The notes: generated from the sequence alone by a model not told the origin. Shown: positions 30,747 to 44,100, numbered from the stretch's first letter. The stretch: DNA of 64,000 nucleotides from Theobroma cacao (GCF_000208745.1 NC_030851.1:39767662-39831661); one strand, 5' to 3'. Translations and numbers: made by a program.

Positions 30747-30754
30747 GCGGGAAA
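30747..30754 (-). promoter_or_regulatory. E2F-type site upstream of BUB3.3
   Basis: GCGGGAAA on the plus strand, the complement of the E2F consensus TTTCCCGC, lies about 200 bp before the BUB3.3 start codon in a locally GC-rich patch (CCCCCGAGCGGGAAATTTCG). An S-phase or dividing-cell control element would suit a mitotic checkpoint gene. It is a single match and could be chance. Confidence 0.45.
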
Positions 30755-30954
30755 TTTCGAAAATTTGTGCCTTCACAGCTTCTTCCCTCACCTCCAGGTT
30801 AGGGCTTCCTTTTCTGCATCTGGTTCCCATCTGAGAGTCCCCGAAGGAACCTTTATGTTTGGTTCAGCTGTTGAATAACTGGAGATAATTTCACTTGAAC
30901 AAGCTTATTAACACTTGCTTTCATGAATTGAAACTCTCCTTGAAAACATTTGAA

Positions 30955-33900
30955 ATGAACGGAACTTGTTTGGAGTTCGAGAACCCGATCCGAGACGCGA
31001 TTTCTAGGATCCGATTCTCGCCGCAGTCCAACAACCTCCTCATTTCTTCTTGGGACTCCGTTAGTAATCTTCTCATATGTTTTTTTTTATTTCATTTATT
31101 TCTGTTTTTGTTTGAGTTGCAATTACTCGCGGTTGATTTTGATTCCTTCGATGTGCAGAGTCTTCGATTGTACGATGTGGAGTGTTCTCAGCTGAGATTA
31201 GAAGCTCCGTCCGAGGCTGCACTTCTCGACTGTTGTTTCCAGGAGGAATCTGTTGTGTTCAGCGCTGGCACTGATGGTTCTATTACAAGGTTTTTCCTTT
31301 TAAATTGCTTGAATGAATTGCGAAATTTAATTTAAGCTTTTACTCGATTAGTTTCCTATTTAATTGTAATTATCTGCTACTAAATTGAATGATTAACAAG
31401 TTACTAACCGGTTACGATTAGATAAGTTACAGCAAAGTGAGTAAAGCGAAGCTTAGTTGAGTTGAATTTTGCTTCATATTAATCTTATTGTAAAACATAT
31501 CCAATGTGCAGTAATAGTTTTGTTCTCTAAATTGGGTATGTTGCAACATACATGAACTTTTATTGTAATTTAATTTCAAAAGCAAGTTAGATTTTTAATT
31601 ATTATGGCTCTATGTAATTAGATTTCCTGAAAAGAATATTGGCTTTGAATTTATACCATATTGCTAAAATGTGGAGTATCTATACTTCATCAGTGAACAA
31701 ATTTTATTTTATAGGTACTGAAAGTATTTTGCAAGCTTAATGCGTTACATTCTACAAAAGAGTGAGTTTTATACTTGTCAAAAGAGGAAACCACAAAAAT
31801 AACTTAGGGTTAGTTAATAAGTTTAAGAGGAAAGCTGAAAAGAATGTGGGTTCAGTGCTTAGGTGATAAAAAAGATGATTGTAGCTAGCCTTAAATGCCT
31901 TACATACCAGTCCCCTCACCTAATAGCATGTATCTACTAATATTTTACTTACGTTTTCTTCTGTTTCATGATCCCATTTAGTCATAGTTGCAAACCGCAA
32001 CTATATGATAATGTATGCTTGGCGGTTTACCAAGAGGCAAGTGCATTCCTGAGATGACACCTGTTGCCCTTGTAAACCATTTGTGTAGTTATATTAGGAG
32101 CATGAAATATGTAACCTTTTTTTGGTAAACCGAAGATGGAAATATATTTATAACTGCTTTGCACTTTGGATGTAATAGTTGAGACAATCAAGCAATCCAT
32201 GTTGACCCATGTTGACTGCTTTTGTAAATGTTTTTTCTCTAGGTATGACTTGCATTCAGGAATCAGTAATAGAATTGGAAATCATGATGATGTAGCAACA
32301 TGTGTAGAATATTCTAATGAAACACGTAAGTTACCTACCTCATTTCCACTGTCAGTTTGGTTGTATTCAAGTTTCTAACTGCAACTTCAGACCTTTTGTT
32401 TCAATATCTACTTTAAGATACTGGGATAGAGTATAGCAACTATATTGCAATAAACATAGCTGGATTTAGCTTTGCATATATGGAACTTATACATCAAGAG
32501 ACTTTCTCTCATTTTTATGTCCTGCAACCTGTCCTTTTCCTGTTTAAATCAACTAATGCATCTGCTTTGGGCAATAGAAATCTGATTGTTACTACGTACA
32601 TCTAAGGCCATAATCTGTGAGCAAGTAATGATGATTACATTTTGTAATTGAATTTTGTTGCAATTCATCCACCTAGGAAACTATATGTTGTGGCATTATC
32701 TTAAACCTTCCACAAACCTTTTAACATCTGTGCAGAAGTTATTTCAATTAAGGTCAATTTGTCAGCAATTTAAACCTCTCTGTTATACTTGGAAGCCCAT
32801 AACATTGGTGCATCAAGTTGATCTCAACTTAAGTACAAACAATTACATAAACTGTGGTTTTCTATGGGGCAATGATAAAGAAGTTTTAGCTGAGAGATAA
32901 TTGGGTTTTCTAAAGAAAAGGCTTTTCAAATTCCTGCTGTTAGTTTTTGTTGTAGATACCTCTATAAAGATGCACCTCTTTTGTAAAGAATGTTAATAGT
33001 CCTATTCTCAGCAATTCCTTGTAATTATATTGTTTCACATGAATGCACAATGTTTTGTGCTCACAATTGGATCTGCTGTGAAGACTCTTTTCAAATTGCA
33101 AGATTTATTCTGATGAACATCCAAAAAGCCTTCTATACAACCTTAGATATACTATTCCCATGTTTTCATTTTGTTCTAGTAGGAGAAGTTAAACTCCTTA
33201 TTCTATTATTACAGGTCAAGTGATTACTGCAGGTTTTGATAAGAAGGTGATAGCTTGGGACACGTGCGGGGCAAAGCCCCTTGCATTCTTGAAAAATCTA
33301 GGTGCAGAAGTGGATTCCATGTCACTCTCTGGATTTGAATTAACAGTAGCTGTTGGATCATCAGTAGATATTTATGACTTACGCAATTTAGACAGATCAG
33401 TTCAATCAAATGAATCTTGTATGGATGTTCAAATACGATGTGTCCACTCAATTCCTTATTCTAAAGGTATATTTTCTTGATTTTGTTAGCTTTATATGTA
33501 ATTTTGTTCTTCTGTTATGCCTGAAAGGTATGGCTGATGAATGGCCCATAACTAAGCAGTGAATTTCACATGAATGAACGTGATAGATTTTAAGTACAGC
33601 CTTCTGAGAAATTTGTAATCTTCAAGATAGCAACTTCCGTAGATGGCTTCAACTTTCTTATAATGCCTTTAAAGAAGATTACATGTCCATGCAGGATACG
33701 CAGTTGGATCAGTAGATGGCAGAGTAAAATTAGAGATCTCATATCAGTCCAATTCAAACAACATGGGGTCAGTTATTGTAGAATTTTAGATCATTGTAGC
33801 AGTTGAAACTTGAAAAACATGGTCTCCATCAACTACAAATTTCTATTCATTTATACATGTTAATGCACTTAAATTTTAATTTTCATCTACACCTAAGCAG

Positions 33901-35936
33901 AAAAGCATATTGTTTACTAGCCCTTTTTATCCTTTGGCATAACTTTGGAAAAATGGCTTACATAATACCTTATACTTCTCATTCTTTATGCAGATATGTC
34001 TTCCGATGTCATCCAAAATCAAGAGATGGAAGACACCATCTAGTGCCGGTGAATGACATTGCATTTAACCCATTGTATGTGTTCTCTAATAAGTAGCCTC
34101 ATAGATAATGGAAATTGTTGCGTACAGGCATTTATTTGTTACCTTTCTATTTTAGCATCTCAGGTGCTTTTGTCACGGGAGATAATGAGGGTTATATTAC
34201 TGCATGGGATGCTAAAAGTAGAAGAAGATTGTTTGAGGTAATCTTAATTGTTTTTTTCCCCAGTTTGTGCTGTTACTTGTAATAAGTGTATTGTATGATT
34301 CCTCAGTCTATTAAACCAGTGGTTTTAATTTTTAAAAAATATGCTTACACAACTGATTAAATGGATGTTTCCAGAAGGCACATGCTAGATAACTAGTTTT
34401 AAAGACTGCCATTAGAGTATAGTGAATAACAATTCCAAGAAAATTCTGAGGTTGTCTTTACTTGTATTATTAACATTTCATGCTAATATTTTGGTTCAAC
34501 CAATTTTTTTTCTTTAGAAAAAAAAAAAAAAAACGAGATGTCTATTGCTATAATAGGGGTAGTACTATGTTGATTTGCTTCTCTGGTTCGAAATCATTCA
34601 GACATTTCACTGTGAACAACCTTCACAGCAACATTCTATTTTAAAAGTTAAACAGTGTCATGTCTCTAATTACTGGGATAAATGGGAAGATTTTTGAAGG
34701 AGTACCCTCTGGGCTTGGACTTTCTCCTTCATACATGGTCTGCAACTGTTCCAATAGAAAATGTTTGAATGCCTGCTAACATGCTGATACTAATTGCTTC
34801 TTCATCCAGTTAACATTTTTTTTTCTTGTTTTCCCTTGCTTACAGTTGCCTAGATGCTCAAACAGTGTTGCATCCCTATCATACAACCATGAAGGACAAT
34901 TTTTGGCTGTTGCATCAAGCTATACTTACCAAGAAGCCATTGAAATGTTAGTCTTTCTTTCATTTCTTGTGCTTTTATTTTATTTTTTTCATGCTATTAT
35001 GATCTTTATCAATTTGAAAACTACCTCAGAATCACCTTCATTGTTGTCATATTCAAGGCTTTTACATTGCTGAAAACTTTTTGCATGCACCAATGAAGAA
35101 TCATCGTGCACTTATGGAAGAAAAACGTTTGTTGTCAAGGTCTGTAAGAGTTGTATACTGTAAGAGAAGAGCAAAAGAACCATCAGTTAAAGAAGGGTGA
35201 GAACCATATGGTGCAATAAGAGTTTGAGTTTTTGCTGCTTATATCTACCACTTCTGCTTGATGGTGTCTTGTGCTTGCAAGGCTGGCCGTGCATTTTCTG
35301 GCTTCCATAATCTGCATACTGCATTGAATTAGCTGATAGATGCTATTATGGTTTTGTCCTGCGACTTCAGAATGTTTGATAGTAAGAGTCCTACAAGATA
35401 TGCTGCCGCTATATCCCATGTTTGTGATGAGAGCTAGGATTGAAGTGCATTTTTTTCTAGGATTTGTTTGGTCTATTTCTGTCTTCTTGTCAGATGTCAT
35501 TCCAAATTTTGCTCTGATTTGATCTTGTCTTTGCTACTGTCATTTGATTTCTTTTAAACCTTGGACCATCTCAAACTGACGGTCTCTTATCTCCTACAGA
35601 GGGCAATCTGCAATCTCTTTGCTTGATTACTGTTTTTCCTCCGTTCATTTACTGTACTTTTTCACATCTACCAATCATTTTGTGGATTGTATTATCTTGT
35701 TGGCCCAATATATATTTTTTCATCAAGCTTTACAGAGTTTCATTGTCATATATCATGGTGACATGATTGACAACTCTAATTATGAAAATCAAGTTGTTGT
35801 AGCTCTCGTCAACAGTTATTAATTTGTTCATGGACACTTTGCCTGTGACAGGGAAAAGCCCCCTCAAATATCTCTGCATAAAATGGATGACAGATATATC
35901 AGATCAGTTTCTATTGGAAATTCAAGTAGGAAATGA
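30955..35936 (+). CDS. BUB3.3: BUB3.3-like WD40 mitotic checkpoint protein (9 exons, 330 aa)
   Basis: Exons: 30955-31059, 31159-31289, 32243-32325, 33215-33466, 33695-33767, 33994-34074, 34156-34237, 34846-34946 and 35852-35936. All junctions are GT-AG and the joined frame is continuous. The product starts MNGTCLEFENPIRDAISRIR and has WD-like repeats ending in SSWDSSLRLYDVE, AGTDGSITRYDLHSG, AGFDKKVIAWDTCG, VGSSVDIYDLRN and TGDNEGYITAWDAKSRR, the last before SVASLSYNHEGQFLAVASSY, as in BUB3 proteins. BUB3 proteins fold as a seven-bladed propeller that binds the GLEBS motif of BUB1/BUBR1-type kinases and phosphorylated KNL1 at kinetochores. The VNDIAFNP/GAFVTGDNEG region and the divergent N-terminus point to the plant BUB3.3 branch instead of BUB3.1/3.2. 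A 0.9 kb intron precedes the last, 27-residue exon. Confidence 0.9.
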
Positions 35937-38100
35937 CTGCACAAGTGTGCTTAGCAATTACAGAAATGACCCACATCTACGCAATCTTGTATGTACAACT
36001 TTCTTCTCTCTTTTTCTGAAACTGCTGATTTAACTGTATCAATGCATCCAAGGCCAGGATTCTGCAATGCATGTCATATTTGACTCTAAGAATAGGATTT
36101 GTACATTCTAATTTGCAAATAAGTCTATGCTGTCTGATCAAGATAACAAGATTTTCAACTGCATTAATCCGTTGCCTGTTACATTTACTTAATGTTACCC
36201 CTTTGCTTATGAATCTTCAAATCAATGGCAGATTTTTGCCCAGATGAATTCTTTCCCATATCCCGAACCTGACTCCAAAACCTTAGGGGCACAATAAATC
36301 AGCAGCTAAAGGATTTCCATCACCCTCCCTATGTAAGAACGTCTTAACTTGATGGCATGTTCCTCTACTTTCAGTAAATTCTTGCATCTGCTATGATATT
36401 GAGGGCATCCTGTCTCTGGGATACTGCGTTACTAATTGACAACACAAGAGGAGTAAGCACAAAGCTCTAACATCTTTGTACTTAAGGTATTGTCCTTTCT
36501 TGAAAGAAAATTGTACCACACACCTTCCTCAGCTAATTTATGTAATATTCCTCGTAATTGTGTTTCTTTCTACCAGTATAATGGGCTATTACTTTGAACT
36601 GCTAGCTATTGATGATGCTATAAGGGTTTATCGTTTTCTCTCTTTACTTCCTTTTGCCATATATATATGGAAGACAATGAGTACTATTGCCTGTAAATTG
36701 GTTGCTGTAGATATCCATTAATGGATTGATATCAGCTTGATAAGTTTCTTGGCAGTTTAATAAGCATTCTGTCTGAATTTGCTTCCCCAGTTGTGGCAAA
36801 CGCAAACCGGTTTGCTGCTTGGACTTAACTTAAGGGATCAAGACGTGATGGGTTCAGGTTCTTAACAAATTGTTTTTTTGTGTGAATTTCTTACCAAAAT
36901 TTTGTTTAATCTTTGTTTTGCATATGCATCGTCTGGTATTATGAGTTGCACATTGCTTAGTGCTCTCGGTATCACTGAAACGGTGTCGAATTCATGTGTC
37001 TGTTGCCTTTATACCTGAAGAGAGGTAGTGATAAAAGAAATTTTCCGCCAATTATATTAAGATTTAAAATCTAAATATAATCAGTTTCATTATATGTTAA
37101 TTAATTTTAGTGTACATTAGAAGTTCGTCTTAAAACTTTAATTAATTAATGCAAGACAAAACCCTTCAACCCTGTTTTACCTCCTGGAGTGGTGCACTGT
37201 AGTGGAGAAATGAGAGAACAAAAGGATTCTACTTTTCGGTGAAAAGTTTGCTGCTATTTTGGCTGAGAAAGAAAGTAAAATGCAATGGTTAGAAGCAGAT
37301 AATAATAATTAAAAATAAATATAAGAATCAAATAATTAAAAGTTTGATTTTATTTTGATAAAAGAAAAGTATCATTTCTCCTTTGGTCCTTTTAAGAAAA
37401 AAAAAAAAAAAACGAAAAGTCATCGTGCTAGCAATCATGTCGTTTTCCTGTTGATCAAACATCGACGCTACTTTTTTTATGCTCAAGCAGACTAGTGGAA
37501 CATAAAATTTCTACTGCTTATTTAATTCGTCATTTGTCTCAAGAGAAGAAACGTTATTGTCAACATTAAAGAAAAAGGACAATGGCAAAGAAGTCACCTA
37601 ACAGTATTATTTAATTAGCAATGTACTAATTGATATTCAATTTAATGAATTTTATGATATTGTAAAAAGGATAAATTTTATTTACATTTTATATGGTTTT
37701 CATTTTTTTCATGTAGTGTTCTATGGTTTTTTTTTAATTAACTTTCTGTTAATAAGTTCTGTTATATTGTTAATTTCACTTAACTTATTTATTAATGTTT
37801 AAAATATTTTAATAACGAAATAAAATTTATCCGTAAAAAAATATTTAATGTGATAATTTATTTAATTAGCAATGCGAGAACTAACAAATAGAAAGCTAGC
37901 TTGGGTAGTTCAATACTTTAATTAATAATAATATAATCTGTCGCATATAATAGTGATCTCCGTAGTAAGTGATTATAAATTTAAATGTCTTGGGCCTATC
38001 TAGGGTGATAAATAATTTTGAACATTTTGCATATAATATAATTAAAGCAACCTATCAAATTTTTTATTTTTAAATATGGATGGGATGCAAAATATCCAAT
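35937..38100. other. Intergenic spacer between BUB3.3 and eIF5A
   Basis: The first part includes the BUB3.3 3' UTR. Frames at 36,476 and elsewhere lack codon bias or family motifs. There is a 17-18 base A run at 37,396. From 37,030 to 38,060 the DNA is AT-rich (for example repeats of AATTAATTA). I see no gene or named repeat. Confidence 0.5.
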
Positions 38101-38104
38101 TGAA

Positions 38105-38330
38105 TTGTGACTGGGCCCAAAGCAGCCCACGTGCAAACATCTCAAGCTCAGCGTCCGTAGCACGCAACATCGAAAGATATTTTTCCAATCCGATTTACAC
38201 CGCCAGCGATCCGACGGCCCAAACACCATCCACGTGCTTGACCCCAATTTGCCACGTGAGAAAATTTAAAAAAAAAGAAAAAGGAAAAATAAAACCCTAC
38301 TTTCTACAAATTTCCACCGCTATATAAACT
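38105..38330 (+). promoter_or_regulatory. eIF5A promoter: site II, ACGTG motifs, telo-box, TATA box
   Basis: ACTGGGCCCAAAGCAGCCCA (about 38,109-38,128) gives site II-type TGGGCC words. CCCACGTGC (about 38,125), CCACGTGCT (about 38,229) and GCCACGTGAG (about 38,251) contain G-box-like ACGTG cores. AAAACCCTAC (38,291-38,300) is a telo-box (AAACCCTA). TATATAAAC (38,321-38,329) is the TATA box, about 120 bases before the ATG, followed by a CTCTCTC-rich leader. Site II plus telo-box is the usual combination in plant genes of the translation apparatus. Confidence 0.75.
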
Positions 38331-38449
38331 CTGTCTCTCTCTTCTCACTCTGTCTCGTTTTTCTCATTCCAATTTTCCTTTTCGAAGCTGTGCTCCTCTC
38401 TCTCTCTCGCTTTCCCCAAAGCTTTGATTTTTTTTTTTTTAGCGTCGTC

Positions 38450-39627
38450 ATGTCGGACGAGGAGCACCACTTCGAGTCGAAGGCCGACGCTGGAGCTTCG
38501 AAGACTTACCCTCAGCAGGCTGGTACCATCCGTAAGAACGGTTACATTGTCATCAAAAACCGTCCTTGCAAGGTTAGGGTTTTCCTATTTGTGATCTATT
38601 TTTTTTTTTCAAAATTAACCTATTTTATGCCCCTTTTTTCTGCTGGTGATCTGTAAATTTTTTTAAATTTAGGTCTTACAGATTTTTTCTTCTGTGTATC
38701 TATTCAAATTTGTATGTATAAGCCTTAGATATCCGAAATCATTTGCGAGTTATTAAGCTTTGATCTCTAATTATTGTTTAGCTAAATTATTATCTGATCC
38801 GGGGCTTTTGGTTGGAGTTCTTTTTTTAAATTTTTTTTTGTTGTATATCTTGCTCATAATCTAGGGATTTTTCTTATGAATGTTTTTACAGGTTGTGGAA
38901 GTTTCAACTTCCAAGACTGGCAAGCACGGTCACGCGAAGTGTCACTTTGTTGGAATCGATATTTTCACTGCCAAGAAGCTCGAAGATATCGTTCCCTCCT
39001 CTCACAACTGTGATGTATGTTGTCTCTATCTCTTTCTCTAGTTTTACTGCCGTTGTTACCGTGTTATGTTGTAGTTTTCGGAGGCTAATGATGATGTTTA
39101 TTTCTGTTGCAGGTTCCTCATGTCAACCGTACTGATTACCAGCTGATTGATATCTCCGAGGATGGATTTGTAAGATCCTGCTTTTGGCTTTGTTTGATTA
39201 GGTTTTTAAGTTTGATGGCTTTTTTGATTGTTATACTTGTTAATGTTTCAGGTGAGCCTGCTGACTGAGAATGGTAACACTAAGGATGATCTCAGGCTTC
39301 CAACCGATGACAATCTGCTTACACAGGTTAGTATGCACGTTAAATGATGTCTGATTTGTGTCATTTTGCTGTCCTGAATAGGGTGAATTCCTCTTAAGTT
39401 GATTTGGATTGTCAAAGCTGGTTTTATCCTGATGTCTCTACAATTGGTCTGAAGAAACTAATAGCATGTGATGTTATTCCCATTATGGAGATATTAAAGT
39501 GAAGTGTCGTGTTTTTGTCATTCAGATCAAGGATGGATTTGCGGAAGGGAAAGATCTGGTTGTGACTGTCATGTCTGCAATGGGAGAGGAGCAGATCTGT
39601 GCTTTGAAGGACATTGGCCCCAAATAA
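38450..39627 (+). CDS. EIF5A: Translation factor eIF5A (5 exons, 159 aa)
   Basis: Exons: 38450-38572, 38892-39014, 39113-39169, 39252-39326 and 39526-39627, all phase 0 with GT-AG borders. The product starts [20 protein letters not shown] and ends [15 protein letters not shown], 159 residues, the standard plant length. The hypusine loop [12 protein letters not shown] is intact. The Lys at residue 52 (in GKHGH) is the one converted to hypusine by deoxyhypusine synthase and hydroxylase. The N-terminal SH3-like domain (about 20-85) and the C-terminal OB-fold (about 86-155) are complete. The protein sits at the ribosomal E site and helps peptide-bond formation at Pro-rich stretches and termination. 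Nothing unusual is seen. The downstream neighbour IPK is convergent. Confidence 0.98.
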
Positions 39628-40356
39628 AATGCCCCAACATCCTCAACAATGCTCATTTGCTCAAGTCTTTGAAATCCAAATGAGACAGATAAATACTAGG
39701 TTTTTACTTCGTACTGAGGGGTTCTATATGGGTTTGAAAAAGTGGGAGGTTATGTTTCAGGAGCATCTTGATAAAGATGTGGCCTCCAAGCTAATATGTG
39801 ATGACTTCGCCATAATTATTAAGCCTTCTATGAACAATATTTTTGTTATGTTGTTCAATTACTGTCTGATACCCGAATTGGTTCCCTTTCTTGTTTATGG
39901 TGTCATTTGCATTTGCAATGTTACTGGTTTGGGAAAAAATCTAAGTTGTTGCGTCCAGTCTAATTTCATTTACTACTTTAAATTGTTGCGTCAAAGTTAA
40001 AAACAGCTGTGAATTGCTTTGGTGAATAGGGCAGAGTCATTGCATTCCAATTTCCTTACCCAGCAAATGCAGGACTCAGGGTGGTGATCCTGTTTTGCCC
40101 AAAGCTGCGATATGGTAGTTATTGAGATTTGCTCCAGCGGGGGAAGCAATGATGGCACTACAGCTTAGAATATTAACTGGAAAAACTAACAATGGAAGTG
40201 GCTTGTAAAGGTGAAAATTATGTTTATTAGTTTGCTCACATTGGATTACATAATTCAGTCCGGAGACTTGTCAAACATTTCCAAAAATCAGGTGCATTGT
40301 ACCAGTCATATGCTCCAATTAGGGGGCAAAGTCAATAAGGTATGCCCACATCAATT
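39628..40356. other. Convergent 3' region between eIF5A and IPK
   Basis: Contains the 3' UTRs of both genes. A 128-codon plus frame at 39,614-40,000 overlaps the eIF5A end in another frame and has no family features; it is the 3' UTR read by chance. Nothing else is seen. Confidence 0.6.
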
Positions 40357-43300
40357 TCAACATTTATTCTCTCTTGAGAAACGGATAACCGTCCCACGCC
40401 AGCCTTCGGGTATGTCACGTCTCAGTTCCCCACTCAAGGCTCTCAGCGAGTGGCTTGTGGCGGCCTGGAAAGTTTGGCAAAAAACATGGAAATGAACTCA
40501 ATGGTTGAGAAAAAGCATTGAGAGGGACTTGACCTTTTTACCTTTACAATGTAGACATCGATTCCAAGTTTTGCAATCATTGCAGCTTCCGATATTTTGG
40601 TCTCCATTCCCCCAGTTGTGTCATGGGCTGCTGCGGTTGTTTTAACTGTTTCCACAATTCAAAATGTTTACTCTGGTGCTTGAACCATACTAGGGTAGAA
40701 AGCTCTTCAAACAAATCTGAAGATGAGCCACATATGTACCTTGCTTATTCGTGCTTTGAAGTGTTGGTTTCACAACAGACCACCTCCCATCTTCATCCAC
40801 GGCTGTTAGAGACAAGTATATTGTCAAGCCCATCCAGATTTATAAAAGTCATCAGATCTGCAGTTAATAGCAAGGGCTCACCGATTTCTCTTAGGAGAAC
40901 TGCGTTTTCATCGGTTGGTGGGCGGTCATAAACACCCAGAACATCTGTCTTTATTCCATGTTAAATGGAAAACAAGCATGCAACAATGTTTTACATCCAT
41001 AACGGGGAAAAAAGGCATTGGAGTTCCAAAGGATACAAGAAAGACAACATATTCGGGCTTCAGGTGCTCTGCAAGATGCCGAATTATAACATCTCCACTC
41101 AAAATAGTGCATCCCTGATTAAACAAGTACTAATTAGATAGGTTTTGGAATATGAGAATAACAAAATGATATTTGGATATGGCTTAGAGTGATCATACCA
41201 GCACATCATCAAGTACAGCATCTCCATGTAAAACCTAGAAAGCATGTAACAGACTAATAATGAATACCATATTAGACAATGTCTAGGAAACTCTAACCAG
41301 GTTATAATCTGATAGATGCTGCTCTGTTATCAAGCTGAAGTCTGTTACCAAGGTATAGCCAGCCCTATTGCAGAGCAGTAGGTTTCTGGAAAAGGATTAT
41401 TGGAACCAGTGATCTTAAACCATTGCCACAACCCTTTTAATCTGTAAGGTTAAGGAGGGCCAGCAGTTGGAACAAAAAGTATTGGAGGGTGAGGGAGGTA
41501 GAAAAAAGCATTTGACATTGTTTAACTCCAAAACTTTTATACTTTTTTCTCCTTATGTTGTTAGAAGGAAATCTTCTTACCATGTCAGAGGATACACTTT
41601 GAATCAAAACATTGTGATTTGCAATTTCTGCAATGTCTATATAACATTCTATTGGGAAAACAAATAAATGTTCATGGACATGCTTGCATTAATGTGCAAA
41701 TGCTACTAAAACTGATTTCTGATCCCAAAATTGAAATAAAAAGAAAATTATATATATAAGAACCTTGAAGATTGAAAGAGCCTTGTAGATGCTTCCTTCT
41801 AAATGAAAATACCATCACAAGTTTGTAGAATTTGAAACAAACTTACAGGGATAAAGCCTGAGTCAATTGCTTTGGCCACCCCTGACAAATCAGCAGAAGC
41901 TACCTGAAGAAACATAGGGGTCAAAGCTTATAAAAAAATGATTCCACCGGGAGGAAATATAAAGGAAAGGGGAAATAGACTCCAAAGAAGCTGATTTAAA
42001 ATCTAACAAATATTTATGGATGTTACTAACGTTTCTTTCAGAAGTTGACCATCCACATGCATATGGAGGCATTCCGATAGAAGGAATACCCTCTGCAAGA
42101 TAAGCACAAACTTTGTTTACTGATATGTTGCATGTTCAGAGAAAAAGAGTGCAGAAAAATGAGACTGGCAAAACAGATAACTGCAATTATGCAATGACAG
42201 GCTCACCAAAGCTGATCCCAAATATGTTAAGGTGCAAAAAGCATTTTTATTATATCTAGGATGATGGAGCAAGAAGCATAATACAAAAACTAACAATGTG
42301 AAAAATTATGGTATATGAATTTGTAAAACAACTTAATACAAGTATAGCATTCTTAGTCTAAATTTGTGAAGCCTTTTGGTCTGTCATATCTCTATGATGA
42401 TCATTCTCATATTCAACAGAAGCAGCACAATCACAAATAACAACTTTAAGAAATTTACACGTCTGTCTTTCCTGAGAATTTTGGTGTTCTTACTATAAAA
42501 TGTGACATTACATGTGACTAGTAAAATATAAATGTAAATTTGAAAGCATTGTTAGGTTTTGTTAGACCTGTCGAGCAAATTAGAGATGATTAAGAAGGTT
42601 AAGCTTAATCAGCAATAGCTGTCAGACTTAACATAACCATAGAAAAACATTTGCAAAATATACATAGGAGGACATTGTACCAAGCTTTCAAAGCAGATGT
42701 GTTGTGGTAACTAGATCAGTACCTCTAGCTAGTGCTCTGACAATTTCAAGATTAAGGGTTGTGACCTGGAAAAGAACCACAAGGAAAAATAACTATGGGA
42801 AGAGAAAAAAGGTTTATGTTCCTGAAAATCTGAAACAGGACAATGACAACAGAAATGGATGAAACGCAGAAGGCATGATTAAGAAATCAAAACAACTCCA
42901 ATAGAAAGGTGTTTTTATACTCAATTAAAACTAAAGAAAGCCAATAACATCAAGATTTAGAAGAAAATAACAGTGTATCTTACAGAAATGCGTGTTGCAA
43001 CGAAACCAGCCTTGACTAGAGGTTGCTCCAATCCTCCTCTGTGAACCCCAGATTTGCTAGCCTGAAAATGCCCAAAAGAACCTACAACCAACATAATTAC
43101 ATTAAAAAAGTAAGAGCTGAACCATCAATAAAAATCCCATCTTTGAAATGAAATTAAATCACTAACTCTAGATCACTTCAAAGCTCAACCCTGGTAAATC
43201 CAATAACAACTCTTAAAACATTCAAAAAGGAAATGATTTCATTGCTTGTTAACCAATTATGACAACAACCCAACTGAAAAAATCCCATGAATCAAAACAT

Positions 43301-43747
43301 AAAGCTATCAAAAAGCTCACCTGCTCCATGCACAACAATGAATCTGCTAAAATCCACATTGAGCTGACCCTGATCACCAAAATCACTTAAACTAGAAGAA
43401 ATATCGGAAACCCCAGCTCTCTTACTCCAATCCATCCCAATAACTTTCCTGGAACAAGAATCCGAAACCATTGCTTGCCTCAACTGGGATGAAACTGTTT
43501 CAAGGTTCTCTTCGTTGATCTTCTCTAACTCGTTCTTACAAGTGATTGCTGCACCTCCTGTTTGACACCCAAAAATCCAATTTTAAGGGAGAGAAAACAA
43601 AGAGGAAACTTTTGCATCAGTAGTATGAAAATGAAAGAAGAATATTGTAGTTATGTTCTTGTTAAGGTTGAAAACTTTATGTTCAGAGAGAGAAAGACCG
43701 AGTTTGACGATGCAACGGATTGTTTGATTAAGCTTGAGTTCTTCCAT
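40357..43747 (-). CDS. IPK: Isopentenyl phosphate kinase (12 exons, 333 aa)
   Basis: Minus-strand exons: 43747-43699, 43557-43321, 43081-42983, 42765-42723, 42092-42031, 41903-41847, 41234-41199, 41114-41037, 40948-40882, 40802-40740, 40645-40542 and 40464-40357. All have GT-AG borders and join in frame; exon 3 ends are good to within one base. The start MEELKLNQTIRCIVKLGG leads into the kinase fold. VVHGAGSFGHFQASKSG carries the family His (about residue 100) that contacts the substrate phosphate. Later blocks are GMPPYACGWSTSERN, VLHGDAVLDD, GCTILSGDVIIRHLAEHL, TDVLGVYDRPP and AAHDTTGGMETKISEAAMIA. These define an amino-acid-kinase-fold enzyme that phosphorylates isopentenyl phosphate to isopentenyl diphosphate with ATP, returning monophosphates to cytosolic isoprenoid synthesis. 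Exon 7 has only 36 bases. The order and content match plant IPK throughout. Confidence 0.93.
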
Positions 43748-44100
43748 TTTCGTTGTTTTGGAAACTCTGAGTTGTTCTTCTTCTGCAGCCTCCCTGTGTC
43801 CGAAATCCACGACGGTGTCGAACACAGGACTGGACAGTGGCTGCAGGATTGAGTTACTAACTTTGACTCGCCGGGAGATCCGAGTTAAGTAGCAAATAAA
43901 CCGGGTTCAAATAGCTTGGCCCATATGATTGCCACTTGGCCATGGCCTATATGATTGATGCTTGGGCCATGGCTCATATGAGGGTAGGCCACAATTCGGT
44001 TGTTAGGTCATGAAAGAAGGGTGAGGTGCTTCCCATTGTTTTTGCAGAGTCACAAGATGAAAACAAAGGGAATTGAATGGAATATGAGATTTTCTAATTC
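43748..44100 (-). promoter_or_regulatory. IPK upstream region with a short imperfect repeat
   Basis: The leader continues upstream of the ATG; a 26-codon in-frame extension exists, but plant IPK proteins begin near the chosen Met. Around 43,917-43,990 a unit of about 30 bp (GGCCCATATGATTGCCACTT, with GCCATGGCCTATATGATTGA) occurs in about two and a half copies, with TGGGCC/GGCCCA words that could act as site II elements. The upstream 44,100-44,530 is AT-rich. Confidence 0.4.

Noticed and set aside
36476..36721. An 81-codon frame with hydrophobic segments between BUB3.3 and eIF5A
   Set aside because: No start context, no similarity to a family I know, and the surrounding DNA is spacer-like.
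39614..40000. A 128-codon plus frame after eIF5A
   Set aside because: It overlaps the eIF5A stop in another frame and runs through its 3' UTR; no conserved motif.
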